Assembly (NCBI GenBank): GCA_937901965.1
Contig: CALGSW010000013.1
Location: 62,001 to 126,000 of the forward strand
Reading direction: 5' to 3'
Source: an uncultured Bacteroidota bacterium
Lineage (GTDB): Bacteria > Bacteroidota > Bacteroidia > Bacteroidales > UBA932
DNA: 64,000 nt
Positions within the stretch are counted from its first letter, which is position 1. The number at the start of each line of letters is the position of its first letter. The translations under genes were made by a program, and so were the position numbers. This document shows positions 1 through 8,672 of the stretch, piece by piece. The notes below the pieces were generated by a model. The model saw only the letters and a program-made list of their open reading frames with translations, was not told the origin of the DNA and ran no database searches.

Positions 1-282
1 TCCTTCCCTCTTGGAACTTTTATTGTAAACATTACAGGGTGCTTTCTGATAGGACTGTTCTACGGTTTGTCTGAGAGAGGTAATATCATGAATGATGAGC
101 TCCGGATTTTCCTTACAGTGGGGCTTTGCGGTGGGTTTACCACATTTTCCACATTTACAAATGAAAACGTTTCTCTGATAAGAGATGGCAACTTTTCCCA
201 TTTTCTTCTTTACACAGGACTTAGCGTATTTATTGGAATAATGGCGACCTATCTTGGAAACGTGACAACTAAAATTATTTAA
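1..282 (+). CDS. crcB: Fluoride ion channel CrcB/FluC, C-terminal part
   Basis: The open frame runs into the window from its first base, so the N-terminus is missing. The visible part begins in a membrane helix with the FPLGT...VNITG pattern and contains GLCGGFTTFSTF, the signature of the CrcB/FluC family. Members are about 120-130 residue membrane proteins that work as dual-topology dimers and export fluoride. A TTG at 67 is an internal codon and not the start. The DUF190 gene follows 2 bases after the stop, a pairing that is common for crcB. The family call is secure; upstream control such as a fluoride riboswitch would lie outside the window. Confidence 0.93.
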   Translation, partial: SFPLGTFIVNITGCFLIGLFYGLSERGNIMNDELRIFLTVGLCGGFTTFSTFTNENVSLIRDGNFSHFLLYTGLSVFIGIMATYLGNVTTKII

Positions 283-284
283 AA

Positions 285-641
285 ATGGAGAGCAACTCAG
301 AGGCAAATTTGTTGAGAATTTTCATGAGCTCAACAGATAAATATAAACACACCCCACTTTTTGAGGTAATTGTTTATGAAGCAAAACGATACGGCATTGC
401 AGGTGCAACTGTACTTAAAGGCGCTATGGGGTATGGGGCTAGTAGTAAGGTTACAAATACTCGTTTTTGGGAGTTAACAGAAAAAATCCCAATAGTTATA
501 GAGATGGTGGACGAGAGTGAAAAAATTATGAAATTTTTTGAAACCATTAAACCTGTTCTGGAAAAGAGCGGGAAGGGTTGTATCGCTACAATGGAAAAAG
601 CATCAGTTATTTACTACAAAACAGGGATAACTCCTCAATAA
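285..641 (+). CDS. DUF190 family protein, fluoride-gene partner
   Basis: This 118-residue protein matches the DUF190 pattern: an early Leu-rich strand, a TPLFEVIVYEAKR helix, then IAGATVLKGAMGYGAS, and a PIVIEMVDE strand near residue 70. The family has a ferredoxin-like fold related to PII signal proteins and is thought to sense or modulate something for the adjacent CrcB channel; no enzymatic role is established. The start is only 2 bases after the crcB stop, so the two are almost certainly cotranscribed and possibly translationally coupled. A strong terminator hairpin follows about 130 bases downstream. Confidence 0.85.
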   Translation: MESNSEANLLRIFMSSTDKYKHTPLFEVIVYEAKRYGIAGATVLKGAMGYGASSKVTNTRFWELTEKIPIVIEMVDESEKIMKFFETIKPVLEKSGKGCIATMEKASVIYYKTGITPQ

Positions 642-770
642 ATCTAAATATTCCCAAAAAGTAAAATCTTATACTATTTGTTATTTTGACAATTCTAAAT
701 CAGTTTTCAATAATTACTTTTGGGTGGAGTTAGTTGAATTTTTTAGTGATTATTGAGCCCTAAGGCTAAT

Positions 771-828
771 AAAACCGGCAAGTATGTAAAAACGATATCC
801 TTACATACCTGCCGGTTTTGATTTTTTT
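771..828. terminator. Bidirectional terminator between DUF190 gene and DHOD-like gene
   Basis: A 19-base stem (771-789 with 801-819, one mismatch) encloses an 11-base loop and is followed by a T-run on the + strand. The opposite strand is also T-rich after the stem. It lies between two converging genes and can serve both. Confidence 0.85.
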
Positions 829-837
829 ACTTACACC

Positions 838-1815
838 TTACCTGGATCCAAAAGATTTCATAAACTGAACCCTTTCAAACCTTTCAGGATTTGGAATATT
901 TGAGTAGTTCAGCTTTCCTCTGAAATCAGATATTTTTTCAAATCCCTGAGTCTCCATAAACAAATTAATGTCGTCTAATGCCTGAGTAATTGCCTCTGGA
1001 CCTCTCTGATAGAGAGCTGTGCACATCTGTGCCGTTGACGCTCCTGCGAGTAATTGTTTAAGAACTATTGTACCGTTATGGATTCCGGTACTTGCAGACA
1101 AATCTATTCCCGGCACAAGTGCTGAAACTATTCCCATCCATCTTAGCTCCTTTAAGTGCTCCTGTTCGCTTGAATAGGCATCGGCCGCAATAATTCTAAC
1201 CTTTTTAATGTCTATATCCGGCATATAGAAGCGATTGAACATCACTACTCCTTTAGCTCCTCTTGACTTTAGGCCATTCACAAATCCGGGAAGGTTTGTA
1301 TAATTATTTGCAATCTTCACTGCCACCGGAATTGTAACTCTTTTTGCCACAGATGCAACAACCTCAAGGTAGTCATCTTCTATCTGATTTGGCCTTTTTG
1401 AAATACTCAACGGCATTGAGAAAATGTTTAATTCAAGACCATCGGCGCCTGCATCCTGAATCTCTTTTGCAAACTCAACCCACTCACCCATTGAATAGCA
1501 GTTGATACTTGCAATAACGGGCACTGAAACAGTGTCTTTAACTTCTTTGACAAGCTTCAGATACTTAGCAATTGAATTATGCCTTATATAGTGATGCAGA
1601 TAGTCTGCGGACTCCGGATAGTCATGCGACTGAGCTGCGAGAAACTCGGCTTCATCAACTATCTGCTCTTCAAAAAGAGATTTCACAACTATTGCTCCTA
1701 CACCTGCTTTATCAAATGCTGCTACTTTATCCAGCTGAGATGTTAGTCCTGAACTTGCCGCCAGGATAGGGCTGCGAAGTTGCAGACCCATGTAATTAAC
1801 GGATAGATTAGACAT
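838..1815 (-). CDS. Dihydroorotate dehydrogenase-like FMN protein
   Basis: This 325-residue protein starts MSNLSVNYMGLQLRSPILAASS, the N-terminus typical of the PRK07565-type dihydroorotate dehydrogenase-like group. The fold should be an FMN-binding TIM barrel: strands such as PVIASINCY, DGLELNIFSMP and IPVAVKIANNY follow in the expected order, and the C-terminal TAQMCTALYQRG region resembles the phosphate-binding end. The group is widespread in anaerobes but its true substrate is not settled, and it is distinct from PyrD, so I give no symbol. It lies 12 bases downstream of glyS on the same strand, which suggests read-through from glyS. Confidence 0.85.
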   Translation of the reverse strand: MSNLSVNYMGLQLRSPILAASSGLTSQLDKVAAFDKAGVGAIVVKSLFEEQIVDEAEFLAAQSHDYPESADYLHHYIRHNSIAKYLKLVKEVKDTVSVPVIASINCYSMGEWVEFAKEIQDAGADGLELNIFSMPLSISKRPNQIEDDYLEVVASVAKRVTIPVAVKIANNYTNLPGFVNGLKSRGAKGVVMFNRFYMPDIDIKKVRIIAADAYSSEQEHLKELRWMGIVSALVPGIDLSASTGIHNGTIVLKQLLAGASTAQMCTALYQRGPEAITQALDDINLFMETQGFEKISDFRGKLNYSNIPNPERFERVQFMKSFGSR

Positions 1816-1827
1816 ATCTGTTAAGGT

Positions 1828-3375
1828 TTAAATTTTTTCTAGTACTTTTCTCAGACTCACCCGCTCCTCAACAATGGCTCTTACCTTTTCAACAGGGACT
1901 CTCTCCTGGGCCATTGTATCCCTCTCTCTTATTGTAACACAATTATCTTCAAGAGTTTGGTGGTCAATTGTTATACAATATGGGGTACCAATAGCATCTT
2001 GTCTGCGATATCTCTTTCCAATGCTGTCTTTCTCATCGTACTGGCAGTTGTAGTCAAATTTGAGATCATTCATAATCTCTCTTGCACGCTCCGGCAGACC
2101 ATCCTTTTTAACCAGCGGTAAAACAGCTACTTTTACTGGGGCAAGTATAGCCGGCAATCTGAGAACTACTCTCTCCTCTCCGTTATCCAGCTTTTCTTCT
2201 GTATATGCTGTAGAATAAACAGCTAGGAATGTTCTGTCCAGTCCAATTGATGTCTCAACTACATATGGTACGTAGCTCTCATTGGTTTCCGGGTCAAAAT
2301 ACTGAATTTTTCTTCCTGAAAACTTCTGATGCTGACTCAAGTCAAAATCTGTTCTGGAGTGAATTCCCTCCAGCTCCTTGAATCCAAATGGGAAATCAAA
2401 CTCAATATCGGCTGCAGCATTTGCGTAATGAGCAAGTTTCTCATGATTGTGGAATCTGTATTTTTGATCTCCAAGGCCAAGTGCCTTGTGCCAGGCAAGT
2501 CTCTTCTCCTTCCAGTGCTCATACCACTTCATCTCCTCCCCCGGACGAACAAAAAATTGCATCTCCATCTGTTCAAACTCTCTCATTCTGAATATGAACT
2601 GCCTGGCTACAATTTCGTTTCTAAAGGCTTTTCCTATCTGTGCTATACCAAATGGAATCTTCATTCTTCCTGTTTTCTGAACATTCAGAAAGTTTACAAA
2701 AATTCCCTGAGCAGTCTCAGGCCTTAAATAAATTGAGCTTGCATCATCACTGACACTTCCCATTTGTGTGGAGAACATCAGGTTAAACTGTCTTACATCT
2801 GTCCAGTTCCTGCTTCCGGATATTGGACAAACTATTTCGCAATCAATTATCAGCTGCTTAACCGCCTCAAGATTGTTTGCGTTTAATGCATCGTTCATTT
2901 TGCGGGTAACCTCGTCTGCCTTTTCGCGATTGCGCAGTACGTTTGGATTGGTTTTGCGGAATTGCTCCTCGTCAAAAGAGTCTCCAAATTTTTTTCTCCC
3001 CTTTTCTACCTCCTTCTCAATCTTATCCTCAATTTTTGCGATATGATCCTCTAGAAGTACATCTGCCCTGTATCTCTTTTTTGAGTCTTTATTATCAATC
3101 AACGGGTCATTAAAAGCACCCACATGGCCGGATGCCTCCCATACCTTAGGATGCATAAAGATTGCAGAATCTATCCCCACTATATTCTCGTTAAGGCGAA
3201 CCATTGCCTCCCACCAGTATCTCTTGATATTGTTTTTCAACTCTGCTCCAAGCTGACCATAGTCATACACAGCACTAAGTCCATCATAAATTTCACTTGA
3301 CTGGAAAATGAAACCATACTCCTTTGCATGAGCAATCAAATTCTTGAACAACTCCTCTTGTGTCATAAATCTCAA
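1828..3375 (-). CDS. glyS: Glycine--tRNA ligase, single-chain dimeric type
   Basis: This class II aminoacyl-tRNA synthetase charges tRNA-Gly with glycine. The 515-residue length and motifs fit the homodimeric single-polypeptide type rather than the alpha2beta2 bacterial type. Near residue 255 is FRNEIVARQFIFRMREF (motif 2), and SIGLDRTFLAVY near residue 385 is motif 3. The C-terminal anticodon-binding domain includes APVKVAVLPLVKKDG. Two in-frame ATGs sit at the start (MRFMTQEEL); the second, 9 bases in, matches the usual family N-terminus better. The gene heads a leftward pair with the DHOD-like gene and is divergent from dsbD. Confidence 0.96.
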   Translation of the reverse strand: MRFMTQEELFKNLIAHAKEYGFIFQSSEIYDGLSAVYDYGQLGAELKNNIKRYWWEAMVRLNENIVGIDSAIFMHPKVWEASGHVGAFNDPLIDNKDSKKRYRADVLLEDHIAKIEDKIEKEVEKGRKKFGDSFDEEQFRKTNPNVLRNREKADEVTRKMNDALNANNLEAVKQLIIDCEIVCPISGSRNWTDVRQFNLMFSTQMGSVSDDASSIYLRPETAQGIFVNFLNVQKTGRMKIPFGIAQIGKAFRNEIVARQFIFRMREFEQMEMQFFVRPGEEMKWYEHWKEKRLAWHKALGLGDQKYRFHNHEKLAHYANAAADIEFDFPFGFKELEGIHSRTDFDLSQHQKFSGRKIQYFDPETNESYVPYVVETSIGLDRTFLAVYSTAYTEEKLDNGEERVVLRLPAILAPVKVAVLPLVKKDGLPERAREIMNDLKFDYNCQYDEKDSIGKRYRRQDAIGTPYCITIDHQTLEDNCVTIRERDTMAQERVPVEKVRAIVEERVSLRKVLEKI

Positions 3376-3421
3376 ATCTGTTTATAAACGGCAAAATTAC
3401 TGCTTTTTTAGAGATTTTTGA

Positions 3422-3429
3422 TAAATTTG
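3422..3429 (+). promoter_or_regulatory. Candidate -7 box for dsbD
   Basis: TAAATTTG fits the Bacteroidota TAnnTTTG -7 consensus and would start transcription about 27 bases before the dsbD ATG. No good TTTG -33 box is seen at the expected distance. Confidence 0.35.
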
Positions 3430-3460
3430 CCCTTTATAAAAATAAGAAATATTGATAACT

Positions 3461-5431
3461 ATGCGTAAAATAATAACTACACTGGCCTCTCTGCTCTTTT
3501 TTGCCTCTGTTTGGGCTCAGCCTGTTGCAACATGGCAGTTTGAACACAAAGACAACGGAGACGGAACAATTGACCTCATTTTCAAAGCTGCCATTGAGTC
3601 TCCGTGGTATATGTACAACTCAGACCCTATGGAGAATGGACCACTGCCAACATCTTTTGAAGTAAAAGCACTTTCGGGTTTTGAACTTGTGGGAAAGCTA
3701 AGAGATTTAGACAAAGCAAAACCCAAGATGGACGAAGCTTTTGGTATGGAGGTTAAAGTTTTTGAGAACAAAGGATCTTTTGTTCAGACAATCCGCAGAA
3801 CTTCGTCTGAACCGCTCAAAATTGAGGGTCTTCTTACATATCAGACATGTAATGGCGGAGAGTGTCTGATGGATGAACTGGATGTTAAATTTGATATACC
3901 TGCCGGGAAAGCAGCAGATGGGGCTGTTTTACCCGGGGTTTCAAATGATATCGGAAAAGAAAACGGAGGAAGTGACGGGCTGCTTGTTTTTCTTTTGATT
4001 GCATTTGCAGCGGGACTTGGCGGTGTGTTTACACCCTGTGTTTTTCCAATGATTCCCATGACTGTTAGCTTTTTCATAAGCGGTGGAGGAAATAAGAGAG
4101 ACGGAATAGTCAAGGGGCTGGTTTTTGGACTCTCTGTTACGCTGATATATACGCTGGTAGGTGTAATAGTAGCCCTCTTCCAAAGTACTGATGCAACGGA
4201 TGTTCTGGGCACACACTGGATACCAAACGTAATATTTGCTCTGCTCTTTATAACATTCGCCATCTCCTTTTTTGGGGCATTTGAAATTACTCTCCCCTCC
4301 GGTCTGGCAAACAAAGCCGATGCTAAGGCAGACAAGGGCGGAATAATAGCTTCATTCTTTGTTGCACTGGCAATGGTTATTGTTTCTTTCTCCTGTACAG
4401 GACCTTTTGTAGGATCAATTCTTGCAGCAGCAGTAACCGGAGGATTGGCAGCCAAACCTATTCTTGGAATGATGTTCTTTGGACTGGCATTTTCTCTTCC
4501 GTTTGTAATATTCTCGTTCTTCCCTTCGCTTATGAAGAAGATGCCAAAATCCGGAGGATGGTTGAATGTTGTCAAGGTTGTATTTGCATTTATACTCCTT
4601 GGATTCAGTTTGAAATATCTGGCCTCAGCAGATGCTTACTTTGGACTGGGAATTATTACAAGGGCATTAGTAGTATCTGTATGGATTGTCCTTGCAATAC
4701 TGCTTGGTGTATATCTTCTTGGCAAACTTAAAACGTCTCATGATTCTGAAGTTAACCATGTAGGAACATTCAGATTGCTTTTTGCTATTGCATCTTTCTC
4801 TTTTGCTGTTTACCTTGTACCCGGTCTCTTTGGATCTCCTCTTAACTCTCTGTCGGGATTACTTCCGCCAGCTGATGAGAGCACATTTACAATTGGTGCG
4901 GGCTCTGTACAGAATAACTCTGCCGCTACAGGAGAGATAACTCAGGGATTATGCGGACCTGCCAAATATGCAAACAGTAAAAACATTGTACCATACGGAC
5001 TTCCCAGTTATTACGATATTGCCGAAGCTTTAGAATGTGCAAAGGAACAGAACAAACCTGTTCTGCTTTCGTTTAAATCACACACGTGCAGTGCTTGCAA
5101 GGTAATGGAGGCAAAAGTATGGAGTAATCCTGAAGTACAGGCAATTCTAAGAGATGAGGTTGTTCTTGTATCACTTTATGTTGATGACAGAACAGAGCTC
5201 CCGGCTGAAGAGCAGGTGACCTCTGTAATTGACGGAAAAGTAAAGAATACTCTTGGGAGGAAACTGCGTGATTACCAGCTAACAAGGTTTGGGAAAGCCT
5301 CCCAGCCTTTATATGTTATAGTGGGTCATAATGAAGAGGTACTCTCTGCTCCTGTAGGAGAATCTACAGTAGAGGAGTACCTCGCGTTTCTAAAAGCCGG
5401 CCTTGAGAACTTCAAAAAAGGTCAGCAGTAG
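3461..5431 (+). CDS. dsbD: Thiol:disulfide interchange protein DsbD/ScsB-like
   Basis: The protein carries reducing power across the inner membrane to periplasmic or outer-membrane thiol proteins. After a signal peptide (MRKIITTLASLLFFASVWA) come a DsbD-alpha-like beta domain (about residues 20-155), a CcdA-like eight-helix membrane region (about 170-455; GVFTPCVFPMIPM and FSCTGPFVGS hold the paired membrane cysteines), and a C-terminal thioredoxin fold with Cys543-Ser-Ala-Cys546. I start it at ATG 3461, because the TTG 9 bases upstream precedes a weaker signal sequence. It converges on the nitroreductase gene. Length (656 aa) and domain order are normal for Bacteroidales. Confidence 0.93.
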   Translation: MRKIITTLASLLFFASVWAQPVATWQFEHKDNGDGTIDLIFKAAIESPWYMYNSDPMENGPLPTSFEVKALSGFELVGKLRDLDKAKPKMDEAFGMEVKVFENKGSFVQTIRRTSSEPLKIEGLLTYQTCNGGECLMDELDVKFDIPAGKAADGAVLPGVSNDIGKENGGSDGLLVFLLIAFAAGLGGVFTPCVFPMIPMTVSFFISGGGNKRDGIVKGLVFGLSVTLIYTLVGVIVALFQSTDATDVLGTHWIPNVIFALLFITFAISFFGAFEITLPSGLANKADAKADKGGIIASFFVALAMVIVSFSCTGPFVGSILAAAVTGGLAAKPILGMMFFGLAFSLPFVIFSFFPSLMKKMPKSGGWLNVVKVVFAFILLGFSLKYLASADAYFGLGIITRALVVSVWIVLAILLGVYLLGKLKTSHDSEVNHVGTFRLLFAIASFSFAVYLVPGLFGSPLNSLSGLLPPADESTFTIGAGSVQNNSAATGEITQGLCGPAKYANSKNIVPYGLPSYYDIAEALECAKEQNKPVLLSFKSHTCSACKVMEAKVWSNPEVQAILRDEVVLVSLYVDDRTELPAEEQVTSVIDGKVKNTLGRKLRDYQLTRFGKASQPLYVIVGHNEEVLSAPVGESTVEEYLAFLKAGLENFKKGQQ

Positions 5432-5449
5432 TATTTCAATTCAAATATC

Positions 5450-5490
5450 TGATGGATCAGCTAATTTTTTCAAATAGCTGGTCCATCGGC
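5450..5490. terminator. Possible hairpin terminator at dsbD / nitroreductase junction
   Basis: CTGATGGATCAGCTA at 5450 pairs, with two G-T wobbles, to TAGCTGGTCCATCGG at 5476 around an 11-base loop. It overlaps the end of the nitroreductase gene. No long T-run follows, so function is uncertain. Confidence 0.35.
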
Positions 5491-6089
5491 TTTCTAACCT
5501 TCTTCAAAAACTGATTCTGATCTTCTGGTGATCTGTATCCCACTGCTCCTATACACACAGATGTAAGACCTTTCTCTTTTAGGCCGAGTATCTCATCAAA
5601 TTTGGATTTGTCAAAACCCTCCATTGCAGCCGCATCTATTTCCTGCTCTGCTGCTGCAGAGAGAAGAGCTCCAAGTGCGATATAAGCTTGTTTAGAATTC
5701 CATGTAGAAACTTGTTCAGGAGACATTGAGCCAATCATTCCATTAAGCATATCTCTGTAACCTTTACTATTCTCTTCTGGTATATTATTAGTTTCAGCTG
5801 ATAGTTTTATGAATGCATCAACTTTATCTGTATTGTAATCTGTAAAATTTGCAAATACGAACACATGAGCTGCTTCCGTTAGCTGTGGTTGTCCATATGC
5901 AGCCTCTCTCAGTTTTTCACGAATCTCCGGATTCTCTATTTCTAAGACCTTATATGGTTGAAGACCATATGATGATGGAATAAAGTTAATAGCCTCTTTT
6001 AGGTAGTTTATCTGATCTTTAGTTAGTTTTCTGGTTGAGTCAAATCTTTTGACTGCATATCTCCATTTAAGTCCGTCTACTAATTTCAT
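5457..6089 (-). CDS. NAD(P)H-dependent nitroreductase family protein
   Basis: A 210-residue FMN oxidoreductase of the NfsB/NfnB type. The start WRYAVKRFD is the FMN-phosphate Arg/Lys motif; FIPSSYGLQPYKVLEI near residue 36 and the late GLTSVCIGAVGYRSPED stretch are also typical. Family members reduce nitroaromatics, quinones or flavins with NAD(P)H; the substrate here cannot be told from sequence. It is the last gene of a leftward run after the pirin gene (33-base gap) and the AraC-type regulator. This suggests a small redox or xenobiotic response unit, which is inference from position only. Confidence 0.9.
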   Translation of the reverse strand: MKLVDGLKWRYAVKRFDSTRKLTKDQINYLKEAINFIPSSYGLQPYKVLEIENPEIREKLREAAYGQPQLTEAAHVFVFANFTDYNTDKVDAFIKLSAETNNIPEENSKGYRDMLNGMIGSMSPEQVSTWNSKQAYIALGALLSAAAEQEIDAAAMEGFDKSKFDEILGLKEKGLTSVCIGAVGYRSPEDQNQFLKKVRKPMDQLFEKIS

Positions 6090-6122
6090 ATTATAAAATA
6101 TTTACGTGTTTTATTAATTTAA

Positions 6123-6851
6123 TTACCATGCCATAGGAACTTCCATGACAAGTATTTTTGAATTTTTATTTATATCAATACTTATTGTTTTCGCATCTGT
6201 TATTGCTAATGCATCTCTTTTCTCAATTTTGTGTCCGTCTACTATAGCCCCACCATTTAATAAAAAGATATAGATTCCATTCCCATCCTTTTTAACAGAG
6301 TAATCAACATGCTGACTGTCTGAAAATTCACCAAGGTGAAACCAGGCTTGTTGATGTATCCAGACACCATCCTCATTTGCATTTGGAGAGACAATCTGGC
6401 CAAGTCTGTTTGTTATTAAGCTCTTGTCTATCACTTTCTGATCATACCTGGGTTTAACATTCTTTTTATCCGGGAAAATCCATATTTGCAGGAACTCAAC
6501 AGCCATATCCTCTCTGTTGTTCATTTCACTGTGGATTATTCCGGTTCCTGCACTCATCACCTGAACCTCTCCCTCTTTAATGACGGCACTATTACCCATA
6601 CTGTCTCCATGCTTAAGTTCGCCGCTTAGAGGAATTGAAATAATCTCCATATTATCGTGAGGATGCTTGCCGAATCCCTCTCCGGCTGCAACATAATCAT
6701 CATTCAGCACCCTAAGGGCACCAAAATGGATTCGTTCAGGATCATAGTAATTTGCAAATGAAAAAGAGTGTGACGATTTAAGCCATCCGTGATCTGCATG
6801 GCCTCTGGTTGAGGCTTTTATAAGATTGTATTTTTTTGTATCTGTTGCCAT
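6123..6851 (-). CDS. Pirin family protein (YhhW-like bicupin)
   Basis: A 242-residue pirin. The N-terminal cupin contains GFGKHPHDNMEI, with the first two metal-binding histidines followed by Glu, and the later GTGIIHSEMN supplies the remaining His and Glu ligands. The opening GHADHGWLKSSHSFSFA is strongly conserved in YhhW-type pirins, some of which have quercetin 2,3-dioxygenase activity; the physiological substrate is not known. It sits between an AraC-type regulator and a nitroreductase on the same strand, and pirin genes often lie beside redox regulators. A candidate promoter lies directly upstream. Confidence 0.92.
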   Translation of the reverse strand: MATDTKKYNLIKASTRGHADHGWLKSSHSFSFANYYDPERIHFGALRVLNDDYVAAGEGFGKHPHDNMEIISIPLSGELKHGDSMGNSAVIKEGEVQVMSAGTGIIHSEMNNREDMAVEFLQIWIFPDKKNVKPRYDQKVIDKSLITNRLGQIVSPNANEDGVWIHQQAWFHLGEFSDSQHVDYSVKKDGNGIYIFLLNGGAIVDGHKIEKRDALAITDAKTISIDINKNSKILVMEVPMAW

Positions 6852-6874
6852 AATTTTGTTTTATAAATATGATG

Positions 6875-6905
6875 CAAAGATACAGCCTCTAAAAATAGAG
6901 GTAAA
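6875..6905 (-). promoter_or_regulatory. Candidate promoter of the pirin gene with palindrome in spacer
   Basis: Read on the minus strand, TATCTTTG (6882-6875) fits TAnnTTTG and TTTA (6905-6902) is a three-of-four -33 match 19 bases away. A perfect inverted repeat, CCTCTA-AAAA-TAGAGG (6886-6901), fills the spacer and could be an operator. It could also be a weak hairpin ending araC transcription. Confidence 0.35.
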
Positions 6906-6922
6906 TGCAAAAATCTGGGAAA

Positions 6923-7828
6923 CTATTGCAAATTTCCTGACTCTCTGAATTGAGAGAAGGTGATACCCTCCCTCTTTTTGAAAAAGTTGCTGAAGTGTGC
7001 AGGATCCTGAAAACCTAAACTATATGCAATCTCTTTTGATGTAAGGTCCGTATGTATTCCCATACGTTTTGACTCTACAACAATCCGGCTCTGAATAAAG
7101 TCTTTTGCATTTGTTCCCACAGCATCCTTCATAACACTGTTAAGATAATCCGATGTAATATTTAAAAAGTCTGCATAATCAGAAACCTGATGCCATTCAC
7201 GAAATCTCTCCTCCAGGAGTTTTCTGAACCTGCCCACCAGATCACGGCCGGTCTCCATCAATTGGGTATTACCACCGAAATTCCTCTCTATCTCACTGTT
7301 GCACTCAATTAAAAACAATTTTAACCATGCTGCAACAGCCTCGTTAACATATCTTTCGCCTCTGTAGAAAAGGTACTCTATCTCCTTCCCCATGCCAAAT
7401 ATTCTTTCTGCCCTCTCTTCTGAAAGGTCAAGTGGAGGTGTGTCAGGTTTACAGGAAAAAAGCCCAAGATTCGTGAGAAAATCTTCGTTTATATGGTATT
7501 TGCACAAAAATTCAGATGTAAACATAATTACAATACCCACTGGTCTTTCAGGTGTGTATACCTGATGAACCTGTCCCGGCATCAGAAAAAATATTCTGTT
7601 GTCTTTAATTTGATATCTGGTAAAGTCTATAGTATGTTCTCCAACTCCTTTTTTAGAAAAAATAATTGTGTAGAAGTTGTGCTTATGAGGATCATCAGGG
7701 GCTGTCCCGCTCTCTTCAAATATCTCCTCCATTGTCCTGTAAGCAAAAAGTACTGCCTGATCATCATGAAGAAGATCAAAAGCAGGAATCTCTGTTCCTC
7801 TGGAATCAGTAAAAAGAGTGTTCTTCAA
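6923..7828 (-). CDS. AraC family transcriptional regulator
   Basis: A 301-residue protein with an N-terminal cupin-like sensing domain (about residues 40-170; DPHKHNFYTIIFSKKG followed by FFLMPGQVHQVY) and a C-terminal AraC-type double helix-turn-helix (about 200-300; DLTSKEIAYSLGFQDPAHFSNFFKKREGITFSQFR region). It should be a cytoplasmic DNA-binding activator that responds to a small molecule. It begins 4 bases after folK on the same strand and is followed by the pirin and nitroreductase genes, the most likely local targets. The ligand is unknown. Confidence 0.9.
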   Translation of the reverse strand: MKNTLFTDSRGTEIPAFDLLHDDQAVLFAYRTMEEIFEESGTAPDDPHKHNFYTIIFSKKGVGEHTIDFTRYQIKDNRIFFLMPGQVHQVYTPERPVGIVIMFTSEFLCKYHINEDFLTNLGLFSCKPDTPPLDLSEERAERIFGMGKEIEYLFYRGERYVNEAVAAWLKLFLIECNSEIERNFGGNTQLMETGRDLVGRFRKLLEERFREWHQVSDYADFLNITSDYLNSVMKDAVGTNAKDFIQSRIVVESKRMGIHTDLTSKEIAYSLGFQDPAHFSNFFKKREGITFSQFRESGNLQ

Positions 7829-7832
7829 TTTT

Positions 7833-8336
7833 TTATTCTAATGTTCTGCAGCTTTTTATAACAACGGAATTGTCATTACACTTATCAAGTAATGTTGATA
7901 CTTTTTCTGAGAGAACCGGGTGGTGAAAGTCTGGCGAAATTTCACAAACAGGGGCAAGGACAAATCTCCTTAAGTGCATTTTTGGATGTGGAACGGTAAG
8001 TTCTTCAGTATTAATAACCCTCGTTCCAAAAAAAATTATATCTATATCAATTTCTCTTGATTCATAGCCACTTATTTCTGTCTGGCGTACTCTGCCCAGG
8101 TCGCGTTCTGTATCAAGTATAAATTTAAGAAGCTCTTCAGGTGAGGTATCTGTATATATACTAATGGCCATATTGAGGAACCATGTCTCTGTTTCAAATC
8201 CCCATGGTTCACTTTCATAAATGGAGGATATTTTAACAGGAGCCTTTGATACAACTCTTAATTTCTGAACTGCCCGTTTCAGCAAACCAAGCCTGTCATC
8301 TTTATTACTGCCCAAAAGGAGAATAACATCTTCCAT
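7833..8336 (-). CDS. folK: 6-hydroxymethyl-dihydropterin pyrophosphokinase
   Basis: FolK transfers pyrophosphate from ATP to 6-hydroxymethyl-7,8-dihydropterin in folate synthesis. The 167-residue protein begins DVILLLGSNKDDR (substrate loop), has SSIYESEPWGFE near residue 40, and the ATP/Mg region REIDIDIIFFG followed by VPHPKMHLRRFVLAPVCEI, the family signature. It is single-domain, not fused to FolB or FolP. It lies 9 bases downstream of the DUF59 gene and 4 bases upstream of araC, so it appears embedded in the suf-led transcript. Confidence 0.95.
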   Translation of the reverse strand: MEDVILLLGSNKDDRLGLLKRAVQKLRVVSKAPVKISSIYESEPWGFETETWFLNMAISIYTDTSPEELLKFILDTERDLGRVRQTEISGYESREIDIDIIFFGTRVINTEELTVPHPKMHLRRFVLAPVCEISPDFHHPVLSEKVSTLLDKCNDNSVVIKSCRTLE

Positions 8337-8345
8337 TATTCCATT

Positions 8346-8672
8346 CTATAACATACCCAGTTCAAGCAGAGCCTCTTCACTCATTCTGCTCTTGTCCCAA
8401 GGTGGTTCAAAAGTGAGTTCCAGAGCAACATCTTTAACTCCCGGAACATCTGACACAGCATCAAAAACATCCTGCAAAAGCTGGTCTGCCATAGGGCAGT
8501 TAGGTGCGGTAAGCGTCATCTTAACATCAACCTTACCCTCTTCATTGCTTTTAATCTCATATATAAGGCCCAAATCATACACATTTACAGGAATTTCGGG
8601 GTCATATACCTGCTTCAATGCCAATACAATATTTTTTTCTGAAATCATGCCATTACTGTTTATTTGCGGCAA
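8346..8672 (-). CDS. DUF59/MIP18 family Fe-S assembly factor (SufT-like)
   Basis: A 108-residue MIP18-type protein. The core contains YDPEIPVNVYDLGLIYEI and LTAPNCPMADQL, including the conserved cysteine of the family, and EPPWDKSRMSEEA near the end. Bacterial relatives (SufT, PaaD-like) help mature Fe-S proteins. The annotated start overlaps the sufE end by 20 bases; a second ATG at 8648 would instead start just after the sufE stop and may be the true one. Position behind sufS and sufE supports an Fe-S role, and SufT is the closest named relative. Confidence 0.85.
   Translation of the reverse strand: MPQINSNGMISEKNIVLALKQVYDPEIPVNVYDLGLIYEIKSNEEGKVDVKMTLTAPNCPMADQLLQDVFDAVSDVPGVKDVALELTFEPPWDKSRMSEEALLELGML

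Noticed and set aside
3841..4575. Long minus-strand reading frame opposite dsbD
   Set aside because: Pro/Ser/Lys-rich antisense composition with no domain, fully inside a well-supported gene.
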